Counted from the first letter of the stretch, positions 34,357 through 46,867 are shown. The stretch is DNA of 64,000 nucleotides from Stenogyne calaminthoides (GCA_037126765.1 JBBCBC010000033.1:6524085-6588084), one strand, 5' to 3'. Numbers and translations are program-made. Notes: generated from the sequence alone by a model not told the origin.

Positions 34357-37300
34357 ATGGAAGCCATAAGAAAACAGGCTACGAAGCTCAGAGAGCAAGT
34401 CGCCAAGCAACAGCAAGTACACTTCTCTCTCTATCTCACACACAAACATTCAACGTTTTAAGCCCTAATTTTGATTACATTCCGATTAATTCCAGTTTAT
34501 GCTTCATATATATCGCACTAGTACTCCTACGCTCCCGAAATTGTGTGTATGATTTGATTGGGTGTAAGTTGAACAATGTTAAATTTTTATGTCGAATTTG
34601 TAAATTTGAACTTTGTCACGGAAACTGTGAATTTTGATTTAAAACTTCTCACAAGAAAAACGACAATCTGTTTTGAATAATTTTGGAGCCTGGTCAGTGA
34701 TTTTGGCCTTTGATTTACAACTCTCTGTATATTGCAGAAATGGCTTAACTCGTATTATTTTGCCAAGTTTGTTGATATTGTTATGAGGAAAAGCTCGGTG
34801 ACTGCAGTTATGCTAAGAAAATGGTGGATCTGTAAATTTCTTATTTTCTGCTAATTACCACTTTGTTTTGGATTTCAATGGCTTCACTCTTTTTTTTTTT
34901 GTGTTAACTTTTACCTCTACAGCTCCACTACTTATTTGAAGCCTATAGTTGATAATGCTTAGACTGTAGAATAAAATAGAGGGCTGGATTTGGTGTCCGA
35001 TTTAGTCGAATCTTCTCATAATATATCTGAGGCAAATACTTCTATGCACCAATTTCATCGTGCATTTTTAAATGGTACTAGTTGTTTTCACTGAATAGTA
35101 TTAGTTATTTTCATTGAACAGTATTAGTTGGTACATCAAGTGTTACTCTTTATTTGATGATACATTTTTTTTCCTACCAAATAAGCAGGTTATAGTTTGT
35201 ACAAAGTTCATTTTCAAGAGGTGAAGTTTTGCATTGTGGATTATTTTATTATAACATGCCAATGAATAAACTCTCAGTATTCTGTAACAAGTAAAAAAGT
35301 CTGCCATATGAATGTTGGTCCTCACATACTTAACTTTGTATTTTTTAGGACATCTTGTTTCTAAGATTTCAGAAGATGTAGATTTTGGTGTATTATATAT
35401 TTAAAATTAATTTGGCATCAATTTGAAAGTATTATTTTCCTTTGTTGTATAATAACTGTATTCATGATAATTGATTATTTTTTTGGGATGACATTTTAGG
35501 CCGTTCTCAGACAATTCAGCAGTAGAGTTGGTGGCTCAGACTACACCGCATCCGATGAATCGGAACTTGAGCAGCATCAAAACTTAGAGAAGTTGTACAT
35601 ATCCACTCGTGCTGCCAAGGTTATTCTTCAAATGACCTAAAATACCCTCCTTTCAATATTGTTGTTTTCAATTTTTTGGTTGTTTCCAGCACCTTCAAAG
35701 GGACATAGTAAGAGGGATAGAGGGCTACATCGTAACTGGATCCAAGCAGGTTGAGATTGGTAAGTTGCTCACATTTCTTACCTTGTCATAAAGAAAAAAA
35801 AATTATGTGCCAGGGTGAGTTGTTTAGTTAAAAGGTATTAGTTTGTTAATATAGATTGTTTTCACTAAAATGCATTAGTCGTTTTCATTGAAAATTGTTA
35901 GTTGTTTTACTAAAAGGTATTAGCTTGTTAATATTAGTTGCTTTCACTAAAAAGTATTAGTTCTTTTAACTGAAAAATATAATTAGTTGTGTAAAGTTGC
36001 ATTGTAAAAGTGATGTACAAAAGTGTGACTCTCTGATAAAATCTTTCACAGCCAATGTTAATTCTTCACAGGTACTAGGTTATCTGAAGATAGCCTGAAA
36101 TATGGCAGTGAAAACACGTGTACTAGTGGCGTTGCTTTATCAAAAGTGGCATTAAGTTGTAGCAGAGCTCATGCTCAAATAGAGAAAGAACGAGATAATC
36201 TACTTCAAATTCTCAGAACACAGGTTTTGTTTGCTTCTTTTCAGATTTCTTTCCATTACAGAGAAAGTTCATGAAAATATAGGTGATAGTATACGTTATA
36301 TGGATTGTTCTAACAAATTACATGCTATATGTTTTCAATGAAATCTGTAATGAAAGATCGCAAAAGAAAATTGAGACTTGATGCCTGGCACTGTAAAAGG
36401 GTTTTCTGTTATCGACTTCACTACATATATATAGTTTCGATTGGCAAGAATATATTTGGACAATCTAGATCAGAAATACTTCATTGCATCCTAATAATTA
36501 GAGGTATTCAACTGTTCAAAACCGCCAGTTCCGAAACAGCTGTTCGAAAATTAAAAAATGCCAAACCGGCTATTCGGGTTTGGAACCACCGATTTTGCCA
36601 GTTTTTGAAACAATCTCAACTGTCAATTTTGATTTTTTGATAAAATGACAAACAGAACCGCTGGTTTCGGTTTTCAAAAAAATCTCCAACCGTAACCTAA
36701 CCGAATGAAATAAGATTACAGTTATGGTTTGTTACCTAAACCAACTTGGTCAGTTCGGTTTCAGTTTGAACTGGCGAATTGGGGGTTCCTCTTTTTTTGT
36801 GCACCTCTACCCATAATGCTTTTCTACGTTCTGTTCTTTATCATGGCTAATCCTATTTAGTTTCTATATGCTATCTTCAAGAAATATCATTAATTTTTGG
36901 AAAAATGTTTTTATAGTCCTATAAATTTGTCCATTTTTCCATTTCAGGACTCTTCGACTTTCCATAGAGTTTCGTCTTGTTAACTTATTAGTCATTTTTA
37001 GTCTTTTGATTGGCTACAGCGGGTAAGCAATCGATTTTGAGCTGACGTGACAATTTATTAGATATTGTTTTTATATTTTTGGAATATTGATTTTCGTTCT
37101 ATTGACTTTCGAAAACCATTTACTAACCTGTTGTAGCCGGTCAAAGGACTACAAAGTTGAATTTGGAAAATTAAGTAAACGAAATTCAAATAAGAGAAGT
37201 TGAGCGTCCTGAAATAAAAAATGGGCAAACTTACAAGACTAAAAAAACACTTGTCCTTAAATTTTCCATTTGTATAATTAGATTTAGTTACCACCTGGTG

Positions 37301-39160
37301 CAGGTAACTGAGCCATTAAGGGCAATGGTAGTGGGATCTCCATTAGAAGACGCTCGACATCTCGCGCATAAGTATGACAGAGTGAGACAGGAGGTTGAGG
37401 CTCAGGTAATAACTTATCTTGAATATGAACATATGAATAATAAACTCCTCCATTTTCTACCAAGTTATCTCATGCATCAATGAAATAATTTAGCAAAACA
37501 TATTTAGACTTAATTCCTCGCTACTTTTTTTGACCCAAACAGGTCATTGAAGTTGCCAGATACCAAATTAGGGTGAGAGAAACAGATACTAATTCAGACA
37601 ATATGTTAAAACTCGAAGCTGCAGAAACGAAGCTTCATGAGCTTAAGTCGAATATGGCTACCTTGGGTAAAGAAGCAGTAGCTGCAATGGCTGCTGTCGA
37701 AAGTCAGCAGCAAAGATTGACTCTCCATCGACTAGCAGCCATGGTAATAGCCTAAACTAAAAATATTCCCCATTTATTAACTTCTTACCTCATAATTTTC
37801 TTTTTTATAACGTAAGGTCGAAGCTGAGCGAACTTATCATGAGCGTGTACTGCAGATTCTTGATCAACTTGAACATGAGGTAAAAATATTAACGATCTTC
37901 AATTGAGTAACACTCTTGTACACTACAGTTGTACACTACTAATACATTTCAGTGAAAACAAGTAATACTTTTAAGGGAAAACAATTAATAATAATAAACT
38001 AATACTGTACTTTTTAGCGAAACAACTAATACTATTTAAAAATACACTTGAGTTGTACACCTGATGTGTACATATCTGTTCTCTTCAATTTACTTTAAAG
38101 TAGAATATTTAAAATGGATCGATTGATGTTGTCGGTTATGTGTAGATGATGTCTGAGTGTCAACATGTTGAAGCTTCTCGTCCAGATAATACGAGCAATC
38201 CACCACCTCCATATAAAGAAGCTCAAAATTTATATGCTTATACAGGATCAATTGATGCCATGGGTTACTTCTTGGGGGAGGTTTTCATTTATTTTTTTTG
38301 TCTTACCTAATATAGTTATAATCAATTGATAAAGCACATTTTAATAATTAAATCAAACTTAATTTATTGATGATGAATTCGAATATTGAAGGTAATTCAT
38401 CCATACGAAGCTGAGTCTGATGTAGAGTTGACATTAGTAGTTGGCGACTATGTTGTGGTTCGAAAGGTATGATTGTCATCTTCAGACTTCAACTCTCCTT
38501 ATTTTTAATACTGGTTGGGATGTACATGTGTCGAGACACTATTATTTAAGCCCATGCTCGACTTGATAAAAAACTTGAACTCTATTTAGCAACTTATAAA
38601 AATTCTAACACTTTAGATGTAATTCTATGAAAAAGTCTTATTAAACTTGATTTGGTTACTTATGTTTACAAACACAAGTATATAAATGAAGGATAGTGAT
38701 ATAAGGCCCGACGATAGGTTTCTTATGGAGCCCAACATCAGCATAAACAACTGCTACAAACTTTCAATGTACAAGTAGTTATGCTGATTTTGAGATCCAT
38801 AAGATACCCTCCGCCAGGCTTCATATCAAAACCGCATAATGGAATATATAAGAGTAAAATAGTAAAATATATAAGCTCATACGGTTTCAAGTAGAGTTAG
38901 AATTTTTTTCTAGTCGATTCCAAGTAGTTGGCAACTCAGCTCGACCAATTCCATTACAAACCAACCTTCATTTCTTATGCTTGTACTGTACTTGAGAATT
39001 ATCTCCTAATTTTTATGGCCATACATTCTTGTTTGGTTTGCAGGTGATAAACAACGGGTGGGCGGAAGGCGAATGCAAAGGGAAAGCCGGGTGGTTCCCC
39101 TCTGAATTCGTCCAGAGACGAGACCGTGTTCTTGCAAGCAAAGTAGCTCAACTTTTTTGA
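34357..39160 (+). CDS. SH3P2: SH3 domain-containing protein, SH3P2-like
   Basis: Ten coding exons with GT-AG borders, all in phase: 34357-34416, 35500-35619, 35690-35759, 36072-36223, 37304-37405, 37543-37743, 37817-37879, 38146-38280, 38392-38466, 39044-39160, giving 364 residues. The N-terminal half is a long helical BAR-like region (MEAIRKQATKLREQ, EKLYISTRAAKH, RDIVRGIEGYIVTGSKQVE, PLEDARHLAHKYDR). A PPPPY motif lies at 275-279, and a C-terminal SH3 domain at about 296-355 (GYFLGEVIHPYEAESD, GWAEGECKGKAGWFPSEFV). The protein ends RVLASKVAQLF. Length and sequence match Arabidopsis SH3P2 (about 368 residues). Family knowledge: these proteins bind phosphoinositides, clathrin-coated vesicles, ubiquitin and ATG8, acting in endocytic sorting, cell-plate formation and autophagy. 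Introns 1, 3, 4 and 7 carry small repeats. The choice of SH3P2 over SH3P3 rests on length and is less certain. Confidence 0.94.
35030..35148. repeat. Small intronic repeat, MITE-like (copy 2)
   Basis: Lies in intron 1 of the SH3 gene. It starts ggcaaatacttctatgcacc like the SC35 intron copy and ends gtacatcaagtgttactc. The interior has 'gtattagttattttcattga' repeats. Confidence 0.55.
35805..36032. repeat. Small intronic repeat, MITE-like (copy 3)
   Basis: Lies in intron 3 of the SH3 gene. It carries four or five copies of the 'aaggtattag/ttgttttcactaaaa' motif and ends gtacaaaagtgtgactctc, similar to the end of copy 2. Confidence 0.5.
36499..36809. mobile_element. TIR element in SH3 intron 4
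   Basis: The ends are tagaggtattcaactgttc and the reverse complement of gtgcacctcta, so both start TAGAGGT in outward orientation. The interior contains the 'aaaccg'/'cggttt' symmetric blocks typical of plant MITEs of this kind. Superfamily is not assigned. Confidence 0.55.
36902..37255. mobile_element. Second TIR element in SH3 intron 4
   Basis: The left end 'gtttttatagtcctataaat' continuing to 'ccatttcaggac' matches, inverted, the right end 'gtcctgaaataaaaaatggg' continuing to 'agactaaaaaaacac'. The inverted repeats are about 45 bases long with mismatches. It is separated by about 90 bases from the element at 36499-36809. Confidence 0.65.
37905..38072. repeat. Small intronic repeat, MITE-like (copy 4)
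   Basis: Lies in intron 7 of the SH3 gene. It starts gagtaacactcttgtacac, which is the reverse complement of the end of copy 2, so it is in opposite orientation. The interior has 'ctaatac' and 'gaaaacaa' runs matching the others in reverse complement. Confidence 0.55.
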
Positions 39161-39959
39161 ATTTTGGTTCCATAAAACCAAAATTTGCTAATTCTTGTCT
39201 TCTGATGAGCAATGTGCATATTCTAATTAAGTTATTGGTAGTGTAACTTTAATTAGTGTAGGCCTTGTGTGAAACAATCTAATGGTGAAAGGGAGCATAA
39301 TTCGAAAATAATGCTTTAACACTTTGAAAGGGATAGATATTAATTTATGCTAATTTATGTGATTTTTGGAATATTTTGGAATTCTTAGGGTGTGTCTTCA
39401 AACTCCACAAAGAGTGATGCTTGTAAGCACCAATTGCACCTTGTGCAATTGGTGCAATTGAATTCAATTTTAATTTGAATGAACCCTAAACCCTACACCC
39501 TAAATCCTAAATCATGAACCCTAAATCATGACCCATTCGGGCCGGGTGAACCATGAATCGCTCGGGCTGAGTTCGAGTTCGGGTTGGGTCGGGCCCGGGT
39601 AAAAATACTGGTAAAATTTTTTTTAATTGAAATCTAATTAAATTGGTGCAAAGGGTGCACACAAGAATTTGCTCTCCACAAAATTGTTTCCAATATTATT
39701 ACTTCTATATTTCAAAAGTTGTGACAGATAATAATTATGTAAATTGTTTTTAGAGTTTGTAAAAACACACCCCCTTACTATTTTGGTATATACTTTTATA
39801 AATTTGTATAATCAAAATTTGGTCGTTCTACACTAGGTCGTAATATGAGAAAATTACTAACAGGTATAAAATCTTGGATCAATTTATTAATACGTATAAA
39901 ATGAATTGTATATGCAGTCAAAGTTGCATATGAAAGTGTAAATGTATATCTCAGACAAC
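39161..39959. other. 3' flank of the SH3 gene with degenerate telomere-like repeats
   Basis: Sequence at about 39480-39533 contains gaaccctaaaccctacaccc and further ccctaaatc units, a degenerate run of the plant telomere heptamer. It sits between segments rich in gtgcaattggtgcaattg (about 39431-39455) and aaattggtgcaaagggtgc (about 39638-39660), possibly ends of another small repeat. No gene is seen. Confidence 0.55.
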
Positions 39960-40372
39960 TCTTGATTATGGGAATGAACAGAGTGGTCTCTCTCGGGAAG
40001 TATCTTGGGCTTCCTTCTGTTGCTGGTCTAAAGAAGGTTGAGATTTTTTCGGGTATTGTTGACAAGATTAGAAAGCGCATTGAGTCTTGGAGTGGAAAGC
40101 TTCTGTCTCGAGGTGGTAGAGAGATCCTCATCAAATTGGTACTCCAAATTATCCCGGCTATACTATGTCATGCTTTAAGTTTTCGGATAATGTCCTTCAG
40201 GAGATTACGTCCTTAATCAGAAAGTTTTGGTGGGGTATCACGAGCACTGGAACAACTAAGATCAATTAGGTGGCTTGGTCGAAGCTTTACCACTGGGAAG
40301 TGGGAAGCCCTACAGAGGCTTAGGTTTTCGGGATCTTGAGTGCTTCAATGTGGCCCTTCTGACGAAGCAGGG
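39960..40372 (+). pseudogene. LINE (non-LTR) reverse transcriptase fragment
   Basis: The plus frame 39962-40216 reads GKYLGLPSVAGLKKVEIFS and RKRIESWSGKLLSRGGREIL, the linker after the RT fingers/palm in plant L1-like LINE polyproteins. Further fragments in other frames (ITSLIRKFWWG, INWVAWSKLYH, GFRDLECFNVALL) run to 40372. It is heavily degraded, with no endonuclease or YADD segment in the window. Confidence 0.8.
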
Positions 40373-40380
40373 TTTGTTAG

Positions 40381-42900
40381 TGTTAGTGTCCTAGAGACAA
40401 TCTGTTGTAAGAACAAAATACTCGATGATATTCAGTTTGATTTAATATTATAGTTCACTTAATATTAATGTATGACAATACACTTATTTGAATATTATGT
40501 TTGATTTGTTTGCATTTATTCATACAAGTGTTCCCATGAGTCATTGCTGTCATTGAGGTTGTGAGAACTCAGATGACTTAATCATGATTCTCAAATAGCC
40601 CCGATCAAGGACGATATTGATGATGCAATGAAGATTGGTGTGCGATCTGCATCATACTCTTAGAGAGTGTAGTAAGATCTCACTTACTACGAGTTACTAG
40701 GTATCTCATGATGGATGCACAAATACCTTAGAGGGTATTAGTATACTCATCCGAGAAACTGTTTGATGTATTTTTACTATATGTGTCTACGGGTGTCTCG
40801 GTTAGTGGGAGCGATGCGATACTCCTTTGACTTGAGGTCAATACGCTCGACATGTGTGGAGTGATGAACTTTGACCATGACCGACGCTTGCACCCGTCTA
40901 TGGGTAGATATGACTTGGATTGAGTTCATCACGAAGTGCATGTGTGTGGTAGTTGAGCCAAGAATAAGATTCATTCCTCAATGTGGATTTAGAGAGAATA
41001 CTCATCTTCTCATCATAATTGGATCTAAGTCATCGACCGATGCACGTCAACTTAGACTTTGTGGCTAAGTGTGACATACATGATCAATTAGTGATTAGAG
41101 ATAATATGATTAAGTTATTTGAATAGACACTTCATCATGTTCAAGACTTAATCGAGTATTCGCGAATGAAAGGAGGAAATCGTAATAGCTCATGTTTCAG
41201 TTACAGGTAGTTGCACATTTCCTCGCAACGTACCTCATATATTGAGAATGTCTGATTTATTGTCTAGGGTTCAATTAAGACTGTTAGTTTGACTAATAGT
41301 TCGATATAGGAGGGCCTATGGGTCACACAACAAGTAACAGTTGTTTACTAATTATAGTTGGTTGATTAAATGTTATATTTGATATTAATATTTAATTTAT
41401 AGAGAATACAATAATAATTATATTTAGAATTAATTATTATTATTATTTAATTAAATTAGATTTAATTAAATAGAATTCCCAATAATAATATATGAAATAT
41501 TATTATTGTAAGATTTAATTTATATGGAATCAAATTTTGATATACATGGAGCTGGTTCTCTCCTATATATATATATGAGCTTTTGAGTATTCATAATACT
41601 TGAATTCATATTTCTCCATAAAATCCCTAAGTTAGAATTTTCCTAGCAAATTCATCTCGGGGTTTCAACGCTGCAGATCTGTGCGATTTAATAAACGATT
41701 GTTACGTGGATACCATAGTTGAGGAATCCGTGTACGAATTGCTGTAAGAATTCTGTTTACGTTTACTCGTATTTAATTATGCAATTAACTATTCGTTGTT
41801 GGTGAACTTTAATTTTCGCTGTGCATGTATTACGTGTTTACGTGCCTCTAAATTTCAATAGTAGTATGAAAGCTGCATGCTCTTGATTTAATTGCCTAAT
41901 TGAATTGATTTATTTAAAAGATTTTTTTAAATCATGGGGTGTGCCCGTTTTGCTGGTCACACCGATTGTATATTTGTAAAGGTGCGTGTACGCACCAATT
42001 GATGATATGTTATTAATGGTTTTTCATGGGTACACTGTTGACTTGGTTTGTTTTGTTTTTCTAATGAAATTAAGCTTCGAATTAAGCTTCTGTTGTTTTT
42101 GAAACAATTTTGTTGATTTGTTAAATCTAAAAAAAATTAAAACAAGCCTGTCCAAGTTTTTTTGAACCCGCCGCCCCCACGATCAGATTTGCTTTGCCAT
42201 CAAAAGAGGAATTGGATTCTTCTGAGATGAGCGAACCCGTTAATAATCTTTTGCCCGGTTGCCTGACGAGATCTGATTTTCGACCGCGGTAAATCGCTGG
42301 GCGACGTCGCCTCCTCATGGTCGCTGGTATTGGAAGGAAGTCGTCGGCTGCTACGACTCTTCGACACAGGTCGACGCAGTCTTCCGCTGGTGCTGGGCAC
42401 CGATCTGTGAAACACTTTTCGAAACTCGATCTGAATTGTTGGCCGGCGACGCCCGACTGTGTCGGACCGGAGCAGAGAAAGGGTGACATCGCCTCTTGCT
42501 TCCACTGCGCGACGTTTGCAGCGGCCGGCGTCGCTTGTGTAGGACCAAAGCATATGGGCCTGAGCGCCATGTTCTGTATAGCAGATCGAATGGCTCAGGG
42601 GCCTGAATTGAGAATTGGATTCTCACCAGGCCTTCCTAAGCAAAATAAATAATAATTTCAAGTTAATCCCTGAATTTTTTTTTTTTTTAAATTCAGAAAA
42701 TGATAAGGCCATGTTTGGCTGATATTTTTAATTCTGAAAATTCACAAGGGCATGTTTGGTTGGACCAAATTCATGAAAATTTGATAAAATTAATATTTTT
42801 GACAAAATATTTTTAAAAGGATTTTAGAAATAACTAAAAGCTTAGAGCTTGTTAGAAATAACTACAAATAATTTATTTACACGTTTATTTGATTTACGTG
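40381..42900 (+). mobile_element. Probable LTR and leader of another retrotransposon family
   Basis: It starts with TGTTAGTGTCCTAGAGACAA right where the LINE fragment ends, a typical LTR start. Two features fit an LTR R/U5 region: a 'tctcctatatatatatatga' TATA-like stretch near 41564, and a following 'ataaaatcc' and 'tttcaacgctgcagatctg'. A GC-rich segment at about 42160-42640 breaks the AT-rich background and may be the leader. I cannot find a matching second LTR, a CA terminus or coding domains, so the right boundary is a guess. Confidence 0.4.
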
Positions 42901-43515
42901 TTTAATTAAAATAAATTATTTTGCATGTGCTAAATATTTTGAATTTTACAGGTGTTAATTTTTAATGAGAACTTGATTAGTTGCTCCCCACTTGTATAAC
43001 TGTGTATGTGAATCAATATTTACATTATTAGTTATAGTCAGCATTATAAATGTTTGGGTAGGCGGCTCCCAATACTTGTCGGACCGTATTAATTGATCGG
43101 GTATACTGCGCCTCTATAATTATTAGTCCGTGGCGCCCAATAATTGCTCAAATGTGATGTAAATTAATACGTTGGATCTCGATTAAGCAATTAATACCCC
43201 ATCTTTAAAACGTTCCTCACTAAAATATGGGTTTCTCATTAATTTGATAAGATGTCTTCCATCAAAATTAAAAGTAAACCGGAGATTTCGTTCCAATGAG
43301 TGCTTAAAGATCCTCGTCTTTTGCTCGGATCTACATCTAACGGGACTTTTATAAGGATATGTAATGTCGCCGCTTGATGGTTGTAAACCAACTTAATTTT
43401 GTTTCGCTACGCTAGCCTTCGCGGGGAACAAAGGGTAAGGGATATCAGTTGAACTAGGTTCGACAAACTAGGAATTGCAGTTTTGCAATTGGTTTGGAGA
43501 CCTACCAGTTATGCT
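42901..43515. other. Repeat-like sequence, no gene seen
   Basis: Contains two related segments, 'gcggctcccaatacttgtcg' (about 43062) and 'gtggcgcccaataattgctc' (about 43131), that look like a degenerate local duplication. No coding frame is seen. Confidence 0.4.
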
Positions 43516-45356
43516 TGTTGGGATTATACTGGAAAGTATGCTTTTTACTTTGTATAATCAAAACTGAATTTCGGACTTATTTACTGAAATAAATTATTTA
43601 TCATTGATGCTTTAAATATTATCGAATGTTACATATATTTACTGCATAACTGTTCAATTAATCGTACGTGTTACATTGTAGTTAATTTAGTGATACCAGA
43701 TCACAGAAGATTAAATTAACAGTCCCTTATAACTAAAAGTACGACATTCACGACCTAGATGGAAATGAACAACCCATCGTGAAAGGTTGAAGTGTAAGGC
43801 TCAAATTGGCTTGTCTTGACCAAGAGATTACACTAGTGCATGACTGATGCACTGAATAGGACCTACAGAAGGATAATTTCTTCAGAACTGAACAAGGAAG
43901 AATTAGACCTCAGTGGTTCGTTATTTCTTAATCTTCGTTCCTAAAATAGGATCACGTGTGGTTGGTAATTATTGCTTTGACTTATCATGGGTAGAGAATC
44001 AACGAGATTCAATACTTTTTATCTTGGACAATATTATTGGTCACATGTGATTGCTAAGATTTAATACGAAGAATCGTGTGCAAGTACGGTTGTTCGATTT
44101 GCCCCCTTGGGAGGTTCATAAGCTTTATCATACCAAATCTTGCAAGTTGAATTAGTTTCCGGTATGGATAATAATGTTGAACCATTCCTTGACCAAGGAC
44201 AAAAGATATTAATTAATAGAAAGCTATTTCAGTGGCTTAAATTAATTAATGGGCTAGATAATCTTAAACACGGGAAATAATAGCCGGGAGCCATATTGAC
44301 TGTAATATGGGTTAAGATGGATAGTGCAATATTAATTATGTAGTGGGATTAATTAATATTTATGGGCTTGAATAATATTGTGGCTCAATATTGGTAATTC
44401 AAGATTCATTGGAAGGTCCAATCTTAATTCTCCTAAAGGCCCCCTGAGTAGCCCAACATATAGTCCAATAACTGAAAAATGTGTTTAAAATAAAATAAAA
44501 ACTGTTGCCTATTTTTCCTTATAATTTTCGAAAATTATGGATAAAAGGGGAGAAAGATTTTCTTTGAATTTTGTTATGGAATGAAGATATGTATTTTTGG
44601 AATACAAGATTATCTCATTAAATTCAAGAAATCTCCCACTTGGTTATTCATAAGAGAATTTTTGAAATTTTGAAAGATAAAGGGCAAGAAAGATTTTCTT
44701 AATTTTCTTAAAAAGATATTATGGAAGATATGTATTTCTTGAAATACAAGAATATCTCATAAATTCAAGAAGATCCAAATCTTGGAATCTTGCCTCATTA
44801 TTTTTGAAATTATCCATAAAAATAGAGTAGGTGGGATTTTGTGGAATATTATAATTATGGGAAAAAGAATATAGGAGATATATTCAAGATTTCTTGGAGA
44901 TCAAGAAAAGATTTTCCCACATTATTTTGCCCTAAAAATTCGACCACTTCTACTCTATAAATAGGGATGATTCTTTTCATTCCCAAGTACAATTCCATGT
45001 CTTTGGAAAAAATAAGAAATCCACAAAAGGTGTGGTGCGACATAATTTATTTTCCTTTTGTTAATTGTTCACAAGTGTCCTACCACCGGATAGTCGAAGA
45101 AGGACTAAGGGAATACTTGGGAAGTTCTTTTGGTTAGTCTAATAAGCCAGATCACTGTCATCCCAAGAGGTAATGCTCACGTAAACTCGTAGAATTCGCG
45201 TGTGTAGATTTACGTGAATTAATTATATGCATGATATGTTGTTGAATTATTATTTGAATTAATATAGGATTAATTCATGCTAGTAATAATTAAAAAGAAT
45301 TATATTTGTATTTAAACATTCACCCCTAATAGATCTCGGCAACTTATTCCCCAACA
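43516..45356 (+). mobile_element. Copia-1 LTR 'F', complete, plus orientation
   Basis: 1841 bases from TGTTGGGATTATACTGG to CTTATTCCCCAACA. The LTR TATA box TATAAATAG is at 44956-44964. It is followed by a degenerate PBS-like stretch (about 45357-45371, against the expected tggtatcagagcc) and then a Copia-1 leader, so it is probably the 5' LTR of a plus-strand element. The matching 3' LTR is not identified in this window; the left flank pentamer is ATGCT. Confidence 0.9.
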
Positions 45357-46367
45357 ATCGCATCGAGCCACTTGCCGCTCAAATTTTTTAAATTGTAATT
45401 TAATTCATCGACATTAAATTTGAAATCGATAGTAGAATTGCTAGATCTGCTTTGGCGTATCCAATTGTCGCGGAATTTAATGTGTTTATTTATGCATGCA
45501 TATAAATTGTGGTTTTTAATTGATTCGCTTTGATTCGTGAGAAAAAAATCCACGAGTAGATTATGATTTGTTTGATTTGATCAATGTAATAGACTAATTC
45601 AGATCTAGGTTTATTTATTTTTTTGTAAATAAATTGTAAATCCCATCGAAAAACGAGGACTTTGAGATGAAGAATTAAAGGACAAAATCCAGAATCGAGA
45701 GGCGTAGGGCGGTGTCTTAAATGTGCTGGGAGGCACGCGCGGCGGAAGCGATAGCCAGCAGCAGCACGACGGGCGCCGGGCGAGGCCGAGGTCCGAGCGC
45801 ATGAGGATCAAAGCCGCCACAAGACGGGCGGGCGCTTAAAGACGACGCCGGCCGCGGAGCGAGCGCGACAAAGGGAGTGGAGGGTGCCATACAGGGCGGA
45901 CGACGGGACGACGGCGCTACCGAGTGAGGGCGGGCGCGAGGCGAGGTCAAGGCGATCTGCTACAAGGCTGATGAGCGCGGGTACGCGCTACGCCCGCAGA
46001 GATACCTACCAGCCTCGCCGAGGTCGCCGAGAGAAGGCGCGCAAATCTTAAGCCGCCGAGCTGAGGTCAACTTGGCTAAGTGGGGCCGGATCGGGCGCAT
46101 CCCGCTATGGAAGTTACTTAATGCGGCATTTCGAGACGGAGTATTTTTTCGAGACGATCGAGTGAGAAAATTAAAGACGGCGTTTTCTTCAAGATCAAGC
46201 CAAGAAAAAATCAAACCATGACAATTGGATAATTTGTACCTCAATATGTTTATTTTTCCTCGCTTTTGCTTGATTTATTATTGTGCTATCTTATGCTTTT
46301 ATTTAATTTGTTTAAATGTGTTTGCATTTAGAGTCATTTCTAATGAAAAATCTCACCTTCAAAAATT
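45357..46367 (+). other. Leader of element F, partly scrambled
   Basis: 45380-45650 is the reverse complement of the leader of element A next to its PBS (for example tagatctaggtttatttat). From about 45660 the sequence becomes very GC-rich to about 46110. At about 46217 it contains ccatgacaattggata in the orientation opposite to the rest of the leader. Stretches of this part look like mosaic or low-quality consensus up to the gap. No gene is called. Confidence 0.6.
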
Positions 46368-46867
46368 NNNNNNNNNNNNNNNNNNNNNNNNNNNNNNNNN
46401 NNNNNNNNNNNNNNNNNNNNNNNNNNNNNNNNNNNNNNNNNNNNNNNNNNNNNNNNNNNNNNNNNNNNNNNNNNNNNNNNNNNNNNNNNNNNNNNNNNNN
46501 NNNNNNNNNNNNNNNNNNNNNNNNNNNNNNNNNNNNNNNNNNNNNNNNNNNNNNNNNNNNNNNNNNNNNNNNNNNNNNNNNNNNNNNNNNNNNNNNNNNN
46601 NNNNNNNNNNNNNNNNNNNNNNNNNNNNNNNNNNNNNNNNNNNNNNNNNNNNNNNNNNNNNNNNNNNNNNNNNNNNNNNNNNNNNNNNNNNNNNNNNNNN
46701 NNNNNNNNNNNNNNNNNNNNNNNNNNNNNNNNNNNNNNNNNNNNNNNNNNNNNNNNNNNNNNNNNNNNNNNNNNNNNNNNNNNNNNNNNNNNNNNNNNNN
46801 NNNNNNNNNNNNNNNNNNNNNNNNNNNNNNNNNNNNNNNNNNNNNNNNNNNNNNNNNNNNNNNNNNN
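46368..46867. other. Assembly gap, 500 N
   Basis: Exactly 500 unspecified bases, a conventional placeholder for a scaffold gap of unknown size. Open frames read across it are not real. Confidence 0.99.

Noticed and set aside
42127..42652. Several overlapping frames in a GC-rich block
   Set aside because: Frames are open on both strands because of high GC. No domain is recognised and no frame is favoured. More likely it is retroelement leader.
45611..46244. Overlapping minus-strand frames in the GC-rich leader of F
   Set aside because: They lie in a scrambled GC-rich stretch near the gap, with no recognisable product.
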